DNA of 64,000 nt from Alphaproteobacteria bacterium (GTDB taxonomy: Bacteria > Pseudomonadota > Alphaproteobacteria > CAAGCB01 > CAG-977): the NCBI GenBank assembly GCA_900768185.1, contig CAAGCB010000013.1, positions 91,027 through 155,026 on the forward strand. The letters are read 5' to 3'. This document shows positions 25,781-35,194 of this stretch, one piece after another. The stretch's first letter is position 1; each line of letters begins with the position of its first letter. Under the pieces are notes generated by a model. It searched no databases and was not told the origin of the DNA. It worked only from the letters and a program-made list of their open reading frames with translations. A program made the position numbers and the translations under genes.

Positions 25781-25849
25781 TTTTTCGCGGCGGGTTCGAT
25801 AAAACGGATTCGCAACCGCGATTTAAATCGTCTCTGCCCGTCGACGGCG

Positions 25850-26272
25850 TCAGCGAACCGTGTCCGTACAGCCGGAATCGGATCGCGCGGCGGATTCGAC
25901 GCGTTCGACCATCGCGAAAAATCCGTTGCGGCGCGTCGGGCTCAGGTGCGATTCCAATCCCAGTTTTTTAAAAATCGATTCAACGTCCGTATCGCGGATT
26001 TCCCGTTTCGTCCTGCCCGATAAAATAATGCGCAGAACGGCGATCAAACCGCGGACGATGTGGGCGTCGCTGTCCCCGTCGAACGTCAGCACGTCGCCGT
26101 CGATTTTGATTTTCAGCCACACCCGGCTCATACAGCCTTCGACTTTGTTTTGATCGTTTTTGTCGGCTTCGTTCAGCGCGGGCATATCCCTGCCCAATTC
26201 GATCAGATAGGCGTACCGATCTTCCCAGTTGTCCAAAAAAGAAAAGTTTTCAATCAGTTCCGCCGTATCCAT
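25850..26272 (-). CDS. sufE: Cysteine desulfuration protein SufE
   Basis: A 140-residue cytoplasmic protein that accepts sulfur from the cysteine desulfurase for iron-sulfur cluster assembly. It has the conserved N-terminal pattern (WEDRYAYLIELGRDMP) and the active cysteine in VEGCMSRVWL near residue 47. The C-terminal helix has the usual LSPTRRNGF motif. It stands alone on the minus strand, separated from the upstream regulator by a terminator. No suf genes are nearby. Confidence 0.93.
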   Translation of the reverse strand: MDTAELIENFSFLDNWEDRYAYLIELGRDMPALNEADKNDQNKVEGCMSRVWLKIKIDGDVLTFDGDSDAHIVRGLIAVLRIILSGRTKREIRDTDVESIFKKLGLESHLSPTRRNGFFAMVERVESAARSDSGCTDTVR

Positions 26273-26343
26273 TTTACATAGCCTTTCGTTTGCCGGAAAA
26301 ATCCGCTTTTATATTTACCCCTTGCCGCGCCAAAGTGCCAGAT

Positions 26344-26378
26344 AAAAAATTTCCCCGTCCGCGGCGGCGGGCGGGGAA
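26344..26378 (-). terminator. Intrinsic terminator after the NarL-type regulator
   Basis: On the minus strand a GC-rich stem (26372-26378 with 26351-26357, extended inside by further pairs) is followed by ATTTTTTA. It lies 19 bases after the regulator stop and before sufE. Confidence 0.8.
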
Positions 26379-26396
26379 AACGGCGGCAAACGAAAG

Positions 26397-27053
26397 TCAG
26401 GCTTCCAAAATGCCCAGACGTTGCGCCGTCACGACGGCTTTCGTTCTGTTTTCGACGTGCAAATGGCGCAACAAAGCGTTGATGTGCAGTTTGACGGTCG
26501 CTTCGGATACGTTCATTTCATAGGCGATCTGTTTGTTCGACAAACCGTTGCCGAGGTGTTGCAACACTTCGCTTTGGCGGTAGGTCAGATTCTTGCCGTC
26601 GGGCAAAGCGTGCGACAAAATCCGGCTTTCGCCCGATTTGCGCGGACGCGCCGCCAACCCTTTCAATACGGCGGGCGGAACATAGGTGTTGCCGTCCATA
26701 ATCAAACGCAACGCGTTGATGATCAGCGAATCCGACGATAATTTCGTGACGTATCCGACCGCCCCTAACCCGAACGCGTCCAAAATGTCGCGTTGTTCTT
26801 CGCTTTCCCCCAGCATGACAACGCGCGCATCGGCAAAGGCGGTTTTCAGCGTTTTAAAATCATCGCGCCACTGTTCGCCCAGAATATCGCGGTCGATGAA
26901 TATCAAATCGAATTTTTCATTCGCGTCCGCCAAAGCCCTCACGGCGTTCATGTCGGTTACTTCACGCAAATCCGTCGCGGATTCAAAGCGTTGCAGCTGG
27001 CGGCTGAATCCTTCGCGAAACAAGGTGTGACTGTCGGCTAAAAGTATTTTCAT
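26397..27053 (-). CDS. NarL/FixJ-type response regulator
   Basis: A 218-residue two-component regulator. The N-terminal receiver has ADSHTLFREG at the start, the phospho-acceptor aspartate in LIFIDRDILG (near residue 54) and the conserved lysine in GYVTKLSS. The C-terminal LuxR-type helix-turn-helix is LTYRQSEVLQHLGNGLSNKQ ... EMNVSEATVKLHINALLRHL. No sensor kinase is adjacent, so it is an orphan here. Its nearest unusual target candidate is the prepilin adhesin 2 kb away; that link is a guess. Confidence 0.92.
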   Translation of the reverse strand: MKILLADSHTLFREGFSRQLQRFESATDLREVTDMNAVRALADANEKFDLIFIDRDILGEQWRDDFKTLKTAFADARVVMLGESEEQRDILDAFGLGAVGYVTKLSSDSLIINALRLIMDGNTYVPPAVLKGLAARPRKSGESRILSHALPDGKNLTYRQSEVLQHLGNGLSNKQIAYEMNVSEATVKLHINALLRHLHVENRTKAVVTAQRLGILEA

Positions 27054-27186
27054 GTCGTTCCCCTTTCGTTAAGTGTTTTTTACTTGCGACTATAACGATA
27101 GGACGAAACAACAGGCGCGCCTAGTTGGCAAAACGCCTTAAAGCCAAAGGGTTAATCCTTTCGATAAATGCGGTTTTTCGGATTTT

Positions 27187-27768
27187 TTATTGCGGCGGCA
27201 GGGAAAATTCGCTGTCGTCGCAAATCAAATGAAACGGCGCGCCGTGCGGAACGGTGTACAGCTTTAATCCGAACAACAGCATAAAACAGCGCATCACCGC
27301 GCTGTGGGCGGACACGCCGATAACGGTTCGGTCGCTTTCGCACGCGATTTTTCGCATGGCGGTCAGAACTCGCCGCTGAATGTCGCGTTTTGATTCGCCG
27401 CCCGGAAAACGCGCGTCCATGTCGCTTTCCTCTAAACTTTGCCACGCGGGGGCGATGTCCGGAAAAGCGGCTAGGATTTCGGCTTTGGTCTTGCCTTCCG
27501 CCGCGCCGAACCGCCCTTCTTTCAGTCCGTCTTCCGTCGTCAAAGGCACATGCAGTAAATCGGCGACGGCGCGTCCCGTTTCAACGGCGCGTTTCAACGG
27601 AGAGGAATAAACGATTTCTATGCCGCTGTTTTTCAATCCCCGCGCCAAAGCCCGCGCCTGACCGCGTCCCGTTTCGTTCAGCGGATAGTCATACCCCTGT
27701 CCCTGCCAGCGACCCGTCAGGTTCATATCCGTCTGCCCGTGGCGAAAAATGTAAAAATCTTTTTTCAA
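27187..27768 (-). CDS. Histidine phosphatase family protein
   Basis: A 193-residue phosphoglycerate-mutase-like phosphatase. The catalytic histidine is in FRHGQTDMN, with further active-site residues in YSSPLKRAVETGRAV, FGAAEGKT and GVSAHSAVMRCF. The substrate cannot be read from sequence; relatives act on sugar phosphates or nucleotides. The only usable start is TTG at 27768, with no strong ribosome-binding site. It follows a lipoprotein gene by 30 bases and is probably co-transcribed. Confidence 0.85.
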   Translation of the reverse strand: MKKDFYIFRHGQTDMNLTGRWQGQGYDYPLNETGRGQARALARGLKNSGIEIVYSSPLKRAVETGRAVADLLHVPLTTEDGLKEGRFGAAEGKTKAEILAAFPDIAPAWQSLEESDMDARFPGGESKRDIQRRVLTAMRKIACESDRTVIGVSAHSAVMRCFMLLFGLKLYTVPHGAPFHLICDDSEFSLPPQ

Positions 27769-27798
27769 CGCGAAATCACCGAATCGATCGAAAAGCGG

Positions 27799-28356
27799 TT
27801 AAAACCAGCTTTCGCCGCCCTTTTCCCGTTTCAGAAAATCAAACCATTCGGCGACCTGTTCGCCCTGCGGATTCGACAGGATAAAATCGACGCTCAACGC
27901 TTTGTTTTCCGCCGAATCGTCGTTTTTCAGCGGAATTTCAGCCAGCTCGACGTCCAAAACGTAATCATAGCGCACGGATCCGTCCACCACCCACATCGCC
28001 CGCGTGTTCATCAGTTCGTGTTCGATCGCTTCGTGGACGACGGCGGGATTGATTTTCCCCGACGGATTGTAGTTCAGCACGTCGCGCAAAGCGATTTTAA
28101 CGCGTTCGGGCTTGTTCGCGAACCGGTCGGAACGCGCCATTTCCCCGATGATGCGGTACGACAGCAGGATATAGTCCTGATCCAACGCGCCCGCCCCTTT
28201 TTTCAACCGTAAATAAGTCATGTAGTCGGCGACGTCTTCGCGGCGCAACTGCGCGTCGGATTTCAAAATGACATCGCGGCGCGCGTCAATCGTCGCGGAT
28301 TGACACGCCGTCAGAAACAATGACAAAACGGCAAAGACAAAGAACGCTTTTTTCAT
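27799..28356 (-). CDS. Lipoprotein of unknown function
   Basis: A 185-residue protein with a lipoprotein signal: a basic start, a hydrophobic core and the lipobox LTAC (C18). The mature part is mixed helix and strand, with many Asp/Arg/Lys and a beta-like stretch (MWVVDGSVRYDYVLDVELAEIPL), and ends in GGESWF. I do not recognise the family. It may be anchored to the outer membrane. It lies between a MIF homologue and a histidine phosphatase on the same strand. Confidence 0.75.
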   Translation of the reverse strand: MKKAFFVFAVLSLFLTACQSATIDARRDVILKSDAQLRREDVADYMTYLRLKKGAGALDQDYILLSYRIIGEMARSDRFANKPERVKIALRDVLNYNPSGKINPAVVHEAIEHELMNTRAMWVVDGSVRYDYVLDVELAEIPLKNDDSAENKALSVDFILSNPQGEQVAEWFDFLKREKGGESWF

Positions 28357-28379
28357 CGTTTCCCTTTCCCGAACGGGCG

Positions 28380-28724
28380 TCAGAACGTGCCGCCGTTATA
28401 TCCCCAATGCGAACCGGGGACTGACGAAAATTCGATATAGACGCGGGCGGGCGTGACTTTCAGCCGATCTTCCGCCATTTCGGTCAGCACTTTGGACAGT
28501 TGCGGAATTTCGTTGTCGGACAGGTTGACGCTTTTCAGTTCCATGTACACGGTCGGCAAAGTCGTCATGCCCATCGCCATGTGTTCGTTCGGACACACGT
28601 TCACCATCACATAGCTTTCGGGCTTGCCCAAAGCTTCGGCGACAACGCGCGTGGCGTGGTTCATCAAAGCCAGCGTCGTCGTTTTTTCCAAATCGATATT
28701 CGTTTTCAAAATCAGCAAAGGCAT
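28380..28724 (-). CDS. MIF-like tautomerase
   Basis: A 114-residue protein of the macrophage migration inhibitory factor family. The catalytic proline follows the start (MPLLILKTN), the lysine in GKPESYVMV is in place, and the C terminus WGYNGGTF matches MIF. The CxxC redox motif of animal MIF is missing (the region reads LPTVYMELKS). It would form a trimer with phenylpyruvate or dopachrome tautomerase activity. Bacterial relatives are known, but the natural substrate is unclear. In a host-associated bacterium, mimicry of the cytokine is a possibility only. Confidence 0.9.
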   Translation of the reverse strand: MPLLILKTNIDLEKTTTLALMNHATRVVAEALGKPESYVMVNVCPNEHMAMGMTTLPTVYMELKSVNLSDNEIPQLSKVLTEMAEDRLKVTPARVYIEFSSVPGSHWGYNGGTF

Positions 28725-28747
28725 TGCTTCAGATCCTTTTCTTTTGA

Positions 28748-28783
28748 TCGGCGAAAGAAGGCGTCGCCGCCCCCTTTCGCCGA
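28748..28783 (-). promoter_or_regulatory. Hairpin between rne and the MIF-like gene
   Basis: A perfect 10-bp stem (28748-28757 with 28774-28783) directly follows the RNase E stop codon on the minus strand. No T run follows, so it may be a processing or partial-termination site. Confidence 0.4.
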
Positions 28784-28790
28784 CGATTCG

Positions 28791-31001
28791 TTATTCCGCG
28801 GCGTTGTCGGGCGCGGTCGGTTTGCGGCGGCGGTTGTAGCGGCGGCGGGGCTTTTTCTGCCCGTTCGCGTTTTCGCTGTCGTTTCCCGCGGTTTCAGCAG
28901 AAACGTCCGGCGTCGGATTTTCACCGCGTTCCCCGTCGTTTTCCGAAACGTTCGCGTTTTCACCGTCGCCGCGGCGGCGGTTGCCGCGAAAACGGCGGTT
29001 GCGGCGCGGAAAACGGTTGCGGCGGCGGTTGTTTTCGCCGTTTTCGTCCTCGTCCCGACGATCCGCCTCTCCGTCTTCGGTTTTTTGAACGGTTTTCAAT
29101 CCTTCTTCAAACATTTCATCGGCTTGAATGACCTCGGGTTCGTCCGATTCCGCCGGTTCGGAGGATTCGGAAGGGGCTTCCGACGCCTGTTCCGCGGGTT
29201 CGCGGTTTCCTCTGTTGCGGCGGTGACGGCGGCGGCGTTCGCGCGGCTGACGCTGTTCGTCGCTTTCTTCCGTCTTGATTTCCGTTTCCGTTTCGGCGGC
29301 GGGCAAAGCGACGGGGTCGGAATCGACGCGGACAACGCGTTCCATGCGGTAATCCGTCGGAAATTGCAGGGAATCGTCGGCTTCCAGATAAATGCGGACG
29401 TTGTAGGCGTTTTCGATTTTATGCAGATCGTCGCGCTTGCGGTTCAAAACGTACAAAGCCGTCGCGGGCGGAACGGTCATGTGCAGTTCGCTGAAACGGC
29501 GTTTCATGCTTTCTTCTTCCAAAACGTGCAAAGTGTGAATCGATACGGATTCCGTCGATCGGATCATGCCTTTGCCGCGGCAGTACGGGCATTGCGAATA
29601 ACTGGTTTCGATAAAGCTGGAATGCAGACGCTGGCGTGACAGCTCCATCAGTCCGAAACCCGTGATGCGTCCCATCTGGACGCGCGCGCGGTCGCGTTTC
29701 AGCGCGTCTTTCATGCGGCGTTCGACGGCGTGGTTGTTGCGCGATTCCTCCATATCGATAAAATCGATGACGACCAACCCCGCCATATCGCGCAAACGCA
29801 GCTGGCGCGCGATTTCGTCGGCGGCTTCCAAATTGGTTTTCAGGGCGGTTTCCTCGATGTTGCGTTCTTTTGTCGCACGCCCCGAATTGACGTCGATCGC
29901 GACCAGCGCTTCGGTCTGATCCATGACCAGATAAGCCCCCGATTTCAGCTGAACGATGTTGCTGTGCAGGGATTCCAACTGCGATTCAACCTGATAGCGG
30001 AAAAACAAGGGAGTGGATTCGTCCTTGTACAGCTTGATTTTTTTGGCGTGGCTGGGCGTCAGGATTTTCATGAAATCACGCGCCATCTTATATTCCGCTT
30101 CGCCTTCGATCAAAACTTCTTCGATATCGCGGGTGTACATGTCGCGCAGGGCGCGCTTGATCAGGTTGCCTTCTTCGTGAATCAGCTCGGGCGCGGACGA
30201 TTCCATCGTTTTGTCGCGGATTTGAACCCATGTTTTGATCAGATAATCGTAATCGCGCTTGATTTCCAGACTGGTGCGTTCTTTGCCCGCGGTGCGGACG
30301 ATGACGGACATTCCGGTCGGCAGAGGCAGTTTGGAAACGATGCCTTTCAGGCGTTTCCTGTCAGCGGCGTTGGTGATTTTGCGCGATACGCCGCCGCCGC
30401 GCGCGTTGTTCGGCATCAAAACGCAGTAGCGTCCCGCCAAAGACAGATACGTCGTCAGCGCCGCGCCTTTGTTGCCGCGTTCTTCCTTGATCACCTGAAC
30501 CAGCAAAACCTGTCCGCGGTGAATGACCTCTTGGATTTTGTATTTTTTGATCTGACGGTAGCGGTTGCGGTTGATGACTTCGTCGTTTTCGTTTTCACTG
30601 ACGGTTTCGACGATTCGTTCGGCGCCGTCTTCGCCGTCGGCGTCTTCGGCGGCGGTTTCGGGATCCTGCGTCCGTTCGGCGGTCGCGCGTTGGGCGTCGT
30701 CATCTTCGTCGTCGTCGCGCATCATGGATTCTTTCAGCGCTTCGCGGTCGGCGACGGGGATTTGATAATAGTCGGGGTGGATTTCGTTAAACGCCAGAAA
30801 ACCGTGGCGGTTTCCGCCGTAATCAACGAAAGCCGCCTGCAAAGACGGTTCGACGCGCGCGACTTTCGCCAGATAGATGTTGCCTTTGATTTGCTTTTTG
30901 GTGGAAGTTTCGATGTCCAGTTCGTCCAGTCGGGTTCCGTCAACGATAACCACCCGCATTTCTTCGGAATGGGTGGCGTCTATCAGCATTCTTTTGGTCA
31001 T
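28791..31001 (-). CDS. rne: Ribonuclease E/G
   Basis: A 736-residue endoribonuclease that starts mRNA decay and processes stable RNAs. It has an N-terminal S1 domain split by an acidic insertion (about 100-150), the DNase-like catalytic core with aspartates in VAIDVNSGRAT and VVIDFIDMEE, and the zinc-link CPYCRGKG. The C-terminal ~170 residues are a disordered Arg/Glu/Asn-rich tail, as in alphaproteobacterial RNase E, which normally scaffolds the degradosome. ATG 31001 was chosen because MTKRMLIDATHSEEMRV is the family start. Confidence 0.95.
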   Translation of the reverse strand: MTKRMLIDATHSEEMRVVIVDGTRLDELDIETSTKKQIKGNIYLAKVARVEPSLQAAFVDYGGNRHGFLAFNEIHPDYYQIPVADREALKESMMRDDDEDDDAQRATAERTQDPETAAEDADGEDGAERIVETVSENENDEVINRNRYRQIKKYKIQEVIHRGQVLLVQVIKEERGNKGAALTTYLSLAGRYCVLMPNNARGGGVSRKITNAADRKRLKGIVSKLPLPTGMSVIVRTAGKERTSLEIKRDYDYLIKTWVQIRDKTMESSAPELIHEEGNLIKRALRDMYTRDIEEVLIEGEAEYKMARDFMKILTPSHAKKIKLYKDESTPLFFRYQVESQLESLHSNIVQLKSGAYLVMDQTEALVAIDVNSGRATKERNIEETALKTNLEAADEIARQLRLRDMAGLVVIDFIDMEESRNNHAVERRMKDALKRDRARVQMGRITGFGLMELSRQRLHSSFIETSYSQCPYCRGKGMIRSTESVSIHTLHVLEEESMKRRFSELHMTVPPATALYVLNRKRDDLHKIENAYNVRIYLEADDSLQFPTDYRMERVVRVDSDPVALPAAETETEIKTEESDEQRQPRERRRRHRRNRGNREPAEQASEAPSESSEPAESDEPEVIQADEMFEEGLKTVQKTEDGEADRRDEDENGENNRRRNRFPRRNRRFRGNRRRGDGENANVSENDGERGENPTPDVSAETAGNDSENANGQKKPRRRYNRRRKPTAPDNAAE

Positions 31002-31379
31002 AAGTGTTAAAACTCCGTGCCGCAAAGCCCGTCGGTAGGGGGCGCGGCATAATGTAGGTTACGGATGCGGACGGATCAACGCGGGCGCGTTTCGCCCGTT
31101 TCGTCATATTCGGATTTGAAATCAAAGTTCCCACCGACGGTGTCTTTCCCGAATAACCCATTGACCGTTCCGCAAAGAAATTTTTGTGGAAGCTGTTTGC
31201 TTAATCACCTTAAAGCCGCCGGAAATCCGCGTTCCGTTTGAAAACGCCCGCGAAAAGGGACGGCGATAAAAAAAATCGTTTCAGCGCGCATAGAATAACC
31301 ATCTATTAACCAAAGAACAATCATATTTTAATATGGTTTGTCGGATTTTTTCGTTTTTGACAGGAAGAAAGTTCTAAAA
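31002..31379. other. Divergent intergenic region between rne and amiC
   Basis: This 378-base stretch has no recognisable full gene. It holds a candidate rne promoter (31051-31079), a GC-rich hairpin at 31082-31098, an inverted repeat CATATT-tt-AATATG at 31322-31335 upstream of amiC, and a short minus-strand frame (31076 to about 31200) whose end looks coding. No RNase P RNA or tmRNA signature was seen. Confidence 0.6.
31051..31079 (-). promoter_or_regulatory. Candidate rne promoter
   Basis: On the minus strand TTGATC (31079-31074) and TACATT (31056-31051) are 17 bases apart, giving a leader of about 45 bases before the RNase E start. Confidence 0.45.
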
Positions 31380-32579
31380 ATGACAGTTTTCCGCCATTTT
31401 CGCGTTCTGATCGCCGGATTTGCCCTTGTTCTTTTATGGGGCGGCGCGGCGTCGGGCGCGATTGTGCGCGATATCCGGCTGGGGGCGCAAAGCGGTTCGA
31501 ACGCGCGTGTCGTCATTGATTTGGACGAAAAGGTTGATTTCAAAATCTTTCCGTTGAAAAATCCTGACCGCATCGTCGTCGACCTGCCGGCATCGGCGTT
31601 CTCCGTCAATGAAAAAAACATCGCGCGCAAGGATTACGTCAACGGCGTGCGGCTGGGGAAAACGCCGAACGGCGACGCCAGAATCGTTTTGGAATTGGAT
31701 CGCGGCGCCGTCATTAAACGGTCGTTTTCGCTCGCTCCGCAAAGCGGATTCCAATGGAGGTTGGTCGTCGATTTGGAATTGCTGGCGAAAACGGACGGGT
31801 TGAAGCAGGTGACCCCCGAATGGTACGACAACTCCGTCACGCCGGAAAAAAAATCGGTTCCGGCCAAAGCGGACAAACCGAAAAGCAAGCCGCTGATCGT
31901 TCTGGATCCCGGACACGGCGGCAAAGATCCCGGCGCGATCGGCGTTTCGGGCGTGTATGAAAAGCATCTGACGCTGGCGATGGCGAAACAGTTGCGCGCT
32001 CTGCTGGAAGAAACGGGCGCCTACCGCGTCAAGCTGACGCGTGAAACCGACGTGTTCATCGCGTTGTACGCCCGCCGTCGTTTCGCGCGTTCGGTCAACG
32101 CGGATTTGTTTGTTTCCATTCACGCGGACAGCATCAAAAAACCGCAAACGCGCGGATTGTCCGTGTACACCCTGTCCGAAAAGGCGTCTGACAAAGAGGC
32201 TGAAAAACTGGCGGAATCCGAAAACAAAGTCGATTTGATCGCAGGCATCGACCTGTCGAACGAAACGCAGGAAGTCACCGATATCCTGATTGATTTGGCG
32301 CGTCGCGAAACGAACAACCATTCGTCTTATTTCGCCGAAAAACTGATGGACGAAATCCGCAAAGAAATCACCGTTTTGCCAAATTCCCACCGTTTTGCGG
32401 GATTCGCCGTTTTGAAATCTCCCGACGTGCCGTCCGTTTTGATTGAAATGGGCTATCTGTCGAACAAGGACGAGGAACGTCTGTTGCGTCAGGCTTCCTA
32501 TCGCGAAAAGCTGGCGCGGGCGACCGTGCGCGCGATTCGCGGTTATTTCGCCGAACGGCACAAAGCGAATTTCAACTGA
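31380..32579 (+). CDS. amiC: N-acetylmuramoyl-L-alanine amidase (AmiC type)
   Basis: A 399-residue periplasmic hydrolase that removes stem peptides from glycan strands during cell separation. It has a signal peptide (about 1-26, ending GAASGA), an AMIN domain (about 27-130; VRDIRLGAQSGSNARVVIDL) for septal targeting, and an Amidase_3 catalytic domain (about 165-399) with zinc ligands in LDPGHGGKDPG, ETDVFIAL and SIHADS, plus the glutamate in VLIEMGYLSN. The first ATG with a nearby AGGAA is 31380. PBP1A follows, so murein cutting and synthesis are grouped. Confidence 0.93.
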   Translation: MTVFRHFRVLIAGFALVLLWGGAASGAIVRDIRLGAQSGSNARVVIDLDEKVDFKIFPLKNPDRIVVDLPASAFSVNEKNIARKDYVNGVRLGKTPNGDARIVLELDRGAVIKRSFSLAPQSGFQWRLVVDLELLAKTDGLKQVTPEWYDNSVTPEKKSVPAKADKPKSKPLIVLDPGHGGKDPGAIGVSGVYEKHLTLAMAKQLRALLEETGAYRVKLTRETDVFIALYARRRFARSVNADLFVSIHADSIKKPQTRGLSVYTLSEKASDKEAEKLAESENKVDLIAGIDLSNETQEVTDILIDLARRETNNHSSYFAEKLMDEIRKEITVLPNSHRFAGFAVLKSPDVPSVLIEMGYLSNKDEERLLRQASYREKLARATVRAIRGYFAERHKANFN

Positions 32580-32665
32580 TGTTTCGAATGAATATTAGCA
32601 TGGACAAACGGTGCGGCGCGGGATAAACTGCGGACGGATTTATCTTTGAAATACGGATAGAAACG

Positions 32666-35176
32666 ATGTCGAAACTTTTTTCAACGCTTGTCAGCTACAC
32701 CCTGTTTTTGGCGATTTTGGGGCTGATTATCCTTCTGCTGATTTTTTCGCATTACGGAAAAAGCGTTGACGACTACCGCCGGCTGGCGACGTACGAGCCG
32801 CCGATTACCAGTCGTCTGTACGCCTCCGACGGGCGTTTGCTGGCGGAATACGCGACGGAAAAGCGCGTTTTCGTTCCTTACGACGCCATTCCGAAACAGT
32901 TGGTGCAGGCGTTTATGTCCGCCGAAGACAAAAAGTTCTTTTCCCACGGCGGGGTGGATTTCGTCGGCATCGTCCGCGCCGTTTTTCAAAATATCCGCAA
33001 CGCGGGGTCGGGACGGCGCATGATCGGCGCGTCCACCATCACGCAACAGGTCGCCAAAAACTTTCTGCTGACGAACGAGGCGTCTTTTGAACGCAAAATA
33101 AAAGAAGCCATTCTCGCCGTGCGCATCGAGCGCGCCTTTTCCAAAGAATACATTATGGAATTGTATTTGAACCAGATTTATCTGGGGCATTATTCCTACG
33201 GCGTCGCGGCGGCGGCTTTAAACTATTTCAACAAAGCGCTGGACGAACTGACCGTCGCCGAAAGTGCGTTTCTGGCGGCGTTGCCCAAGGGACCCAACAA
33301 CTACGACCCAGACAAACGCTATGACGAAGCCGTCGCCCGCAGAAACTGGGTGCTTTCCCGCATGGCGGAGGACGGCTACATTTCCGAAGAACAAGCGACG
33401 GCGGCGATGGCGGAACCGATTGTTCTGGCTTCGCGTCCCAAAGGCGAAACCGTCGCGGAAGGCGAATATTTCGCCGAAGAAGTGCGTCGCCAGCTGATAG
33501 CCGCTTACGGTGAAAACGCGATGTATCAGGGCGGATTGGCGGTGCGGACGACGGTTGATCCCGATATGCAGAAATACGCGACGCAGGCGTTCCGAAACGG
33601 TTTGATTTTGTACGATCAGCGTCACGGTTTCCGCGAACCGATCGCTCGAGTCGATTTGTCCGAAGAAGAATGGCTGGACGTTTTGCTGTCCGTGCAAACG
33701 CCGAATTACGCTCCCGATCACTGGATTCCCGCCGTCGTTCTGGCGGTCGACGCCGAAAAGGCGGATATCGGGCTGAAGGACGGATCGACGGGGACGATTC
33801 CCTTGTCCGAACTGAAATGGGCGCGCAAGAATATGCCCGATCAAACGCTGGGATCCGAAATCACCGCCGCGAATCAGGTTCTGGCGGTCGGCGACGTCGT
33901 TTGGGCGGAACGCGTCACGCGCGACGCCAGACGTCAGAAATATCCGGAAAACACTTACGCTTTGCGCCAGATTCCCGATGTCGAAGGCGCAATGGTCGTT
34001 CTCGATCCCCATACGGGACGCGTTTTGGCGATGGTCGGCGGCTATTCGTTCAAACGGTCGCAATTCAACCGCGCCGTTCAAGCCAAACGTCAGCCCGGTT
34101 CCAGTTTCAAACCGTTCGTCTATCTTGCCGCTTTGGACGAAGGCTTTACGCCTTCCACGCTGGTTTTGGACGCGCCGTTCGTGATGGAACAGGGCAACGG
34201 CATGGGAAAATGGCGTCCCAAAAACGTTTCCAAGCGTTTTTACGGACCGACCACTTTGCGTATGGGAATCGAAAAATCGCGTAACCTGATTACAATCCGT
34301 CTGGCGCGCGCCATCGGTATCGCCAAGGTCGTCGAATACGCTAAAAAGTTCGGTATTTCGGACGATTTGCCCGAACAGATGTCCGTCGCGATCGGGTCGG
34401 GCGAAACGACGGTTTTGAAACTGGCGACGGCTTACGGCATGCTGGTCAACGGCGGCAAGAAAATCAGTCCGATTCTGATCGACCGTATTCAGGACAGGAC
34501 GGGGGCGACCGTCTACAATTCGGACGCCCGCCCGTGCGAAGGCTGTCGATCCGATTTCGGCTGGAACGGCGAAACCGCGCCGCAGATCCCCGATATTCGC
34601 GAACAGATCGAAGATCCGCGCAGCGCGTATCAGATTATCAATATCATGACGGGCGTTCTGCAACCGGGCGGCAGCGCGTCGGGACTGCGCCATTTGGGAC
34701 GCACGTTCGCGGCGAAAACGGGAACGTCGAACAATTCGCTGGACGCGTGGTTCGTCGGCGTGACGCCCGATTTGGTCATAGCGACGTTTGTCGGGTTCGA
34801 CGATCCGCGAACGCTCGGGAAACACGATTTCGGCGGAACGATCGCGTCGCCTATTTTCAAACAATTCGTCGATACCGCTTTGAAGGACGAACCGCGCATT
34901 CCGTTCCGCGTTCCCGCCGGAATCCGCTTTATGCGCGTTGACCACAGAACGGGAAAACCCGCCAAACCCAAAGACCGCGACGTCGTTTTGGAAGCGTTCA
35001 AGGTCGGCGAAGACTGGCAGGGCAAAGTCAAAGGCTATATCGACGGATCCGACTCCGAAACGCCCGCGCGTCTGGCGTCGCCCGACCGTTCGGCGGCTGA
35101 AAACGCCGACGGCGACACCGCCGCGCAAACCGAGGAACCTGACGACAATATCCCCGGAATCGGCGGCATTTTCTAA
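32666..35176 (+). CDS. mrcA: Penicillin-binding protein 1A
   Basis: An 836-residue bifunctional murein synthase. It has an N-terminal membrane anchor (about 8-28), a GT51 glycosyltransferase domain with EDKKFFSHGGVD and the catalytic partner in IGASTITQQVAKN, an OB-like insertion, and a transpeptidase domain with the serine motif PGSSFKP, the SRN motif (KSRN) and KTGT. All catalytic motifs are present. The C-terminal ~50 residues are Asp/Glu/Ala-rich. It follows amiC by 86 bases and precedes prfB by 18. Confidence 0.95.
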   Translation: MSKLFSTLVSYTLFLAILGLIILLLIFSHYGKSVDDYRRLATYEPPITSRLYASDGRLLAEYATEKRVFVPYDAIPKQLVQAFMSAEDKKFFSHGGVDFVGIVRAVFQNIRNAGSGRRMIGASTITQQVAKNFLLTNEASFERKIKEAILAVRIERAFSKEYIMELYLNQIYLGHYSYGVAAAALNYFNKALDELTVAESAFLAALPKGPNNYDPDKRYDEAVARRNWVLSRMAEDGYISEEQATAAMAEPIVLASRPKGETVAEGEYFAEEVRRQLIAAYGENAMYQGGLAVRTTVDPDMQKYATQAFRNGLILYDQRHGFREPIARVDLSEEEWLDVLLSVQTPNYAPDHWIPAVVLAVDAEKADIGLKDGSTGTIPLSELKWARKNMPDQTLGSEITAANQVLAVGDVVWAERVTRDARRQKYPENTYALRQIPDVEGAMVVLDPHTGRVLAMVGGYSFKRSQFNRAVQAKRQPGSSFKPFVYLAALDEGFTPSTLVLDAPFVMEQGNGMGKWRPKNVSKRFYGPTTLRMGIEKSRNLITIRLARAIGIAKVVEYAKKFGISDDLPEQMSVAIGSGETTVLKLATAYGMLVNGGKKISPILIDRIQDRTGATVYNSDARPCEGCRSDFGWNGETAPQIPDIREQIEDPRSAYQIINIMTGVLQPGGSASGLRHLGRTFAAKTGTSNNSLDAWFVGVTPDLVIATFVGFDDPRTLGKHDFGGTIASPIFKQFVDTALKDEPRIPFRVPAGIRFMRVDHRTGKPAKPKDRDVVLEAFKVGEDWQGKVKGYIDGSDSETPARLASPDRSAAENADGDTAAQTEEPDDNIPGIGGIF

Positions 35177-35194
35177 ACCTGCAAGGATACAAAC

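Noticed and set aside
27113..27122. 10-bp palindrome AGGCGCGCCT upstream of the NarL-type regulator
   Set aside because: Short and GC-rich in a sequence full of gcg/cgc; one copy only, so it is not evidence for an operator.
29730..31010. Plus-strand frame of 426 codons opposite rne
   Set aside because: Phe/Val/Asp-rich translation typical of antisense to an Arg/Glu-rich gene; RNase E on the other strand is certain.
33218..35128. Open frame of 636 codons opposite PBP1A
   Set aside because: Shadow of mrcA; Arg/Gln/Phe-rich with no motif, no ribosome-binding site and no promoter.
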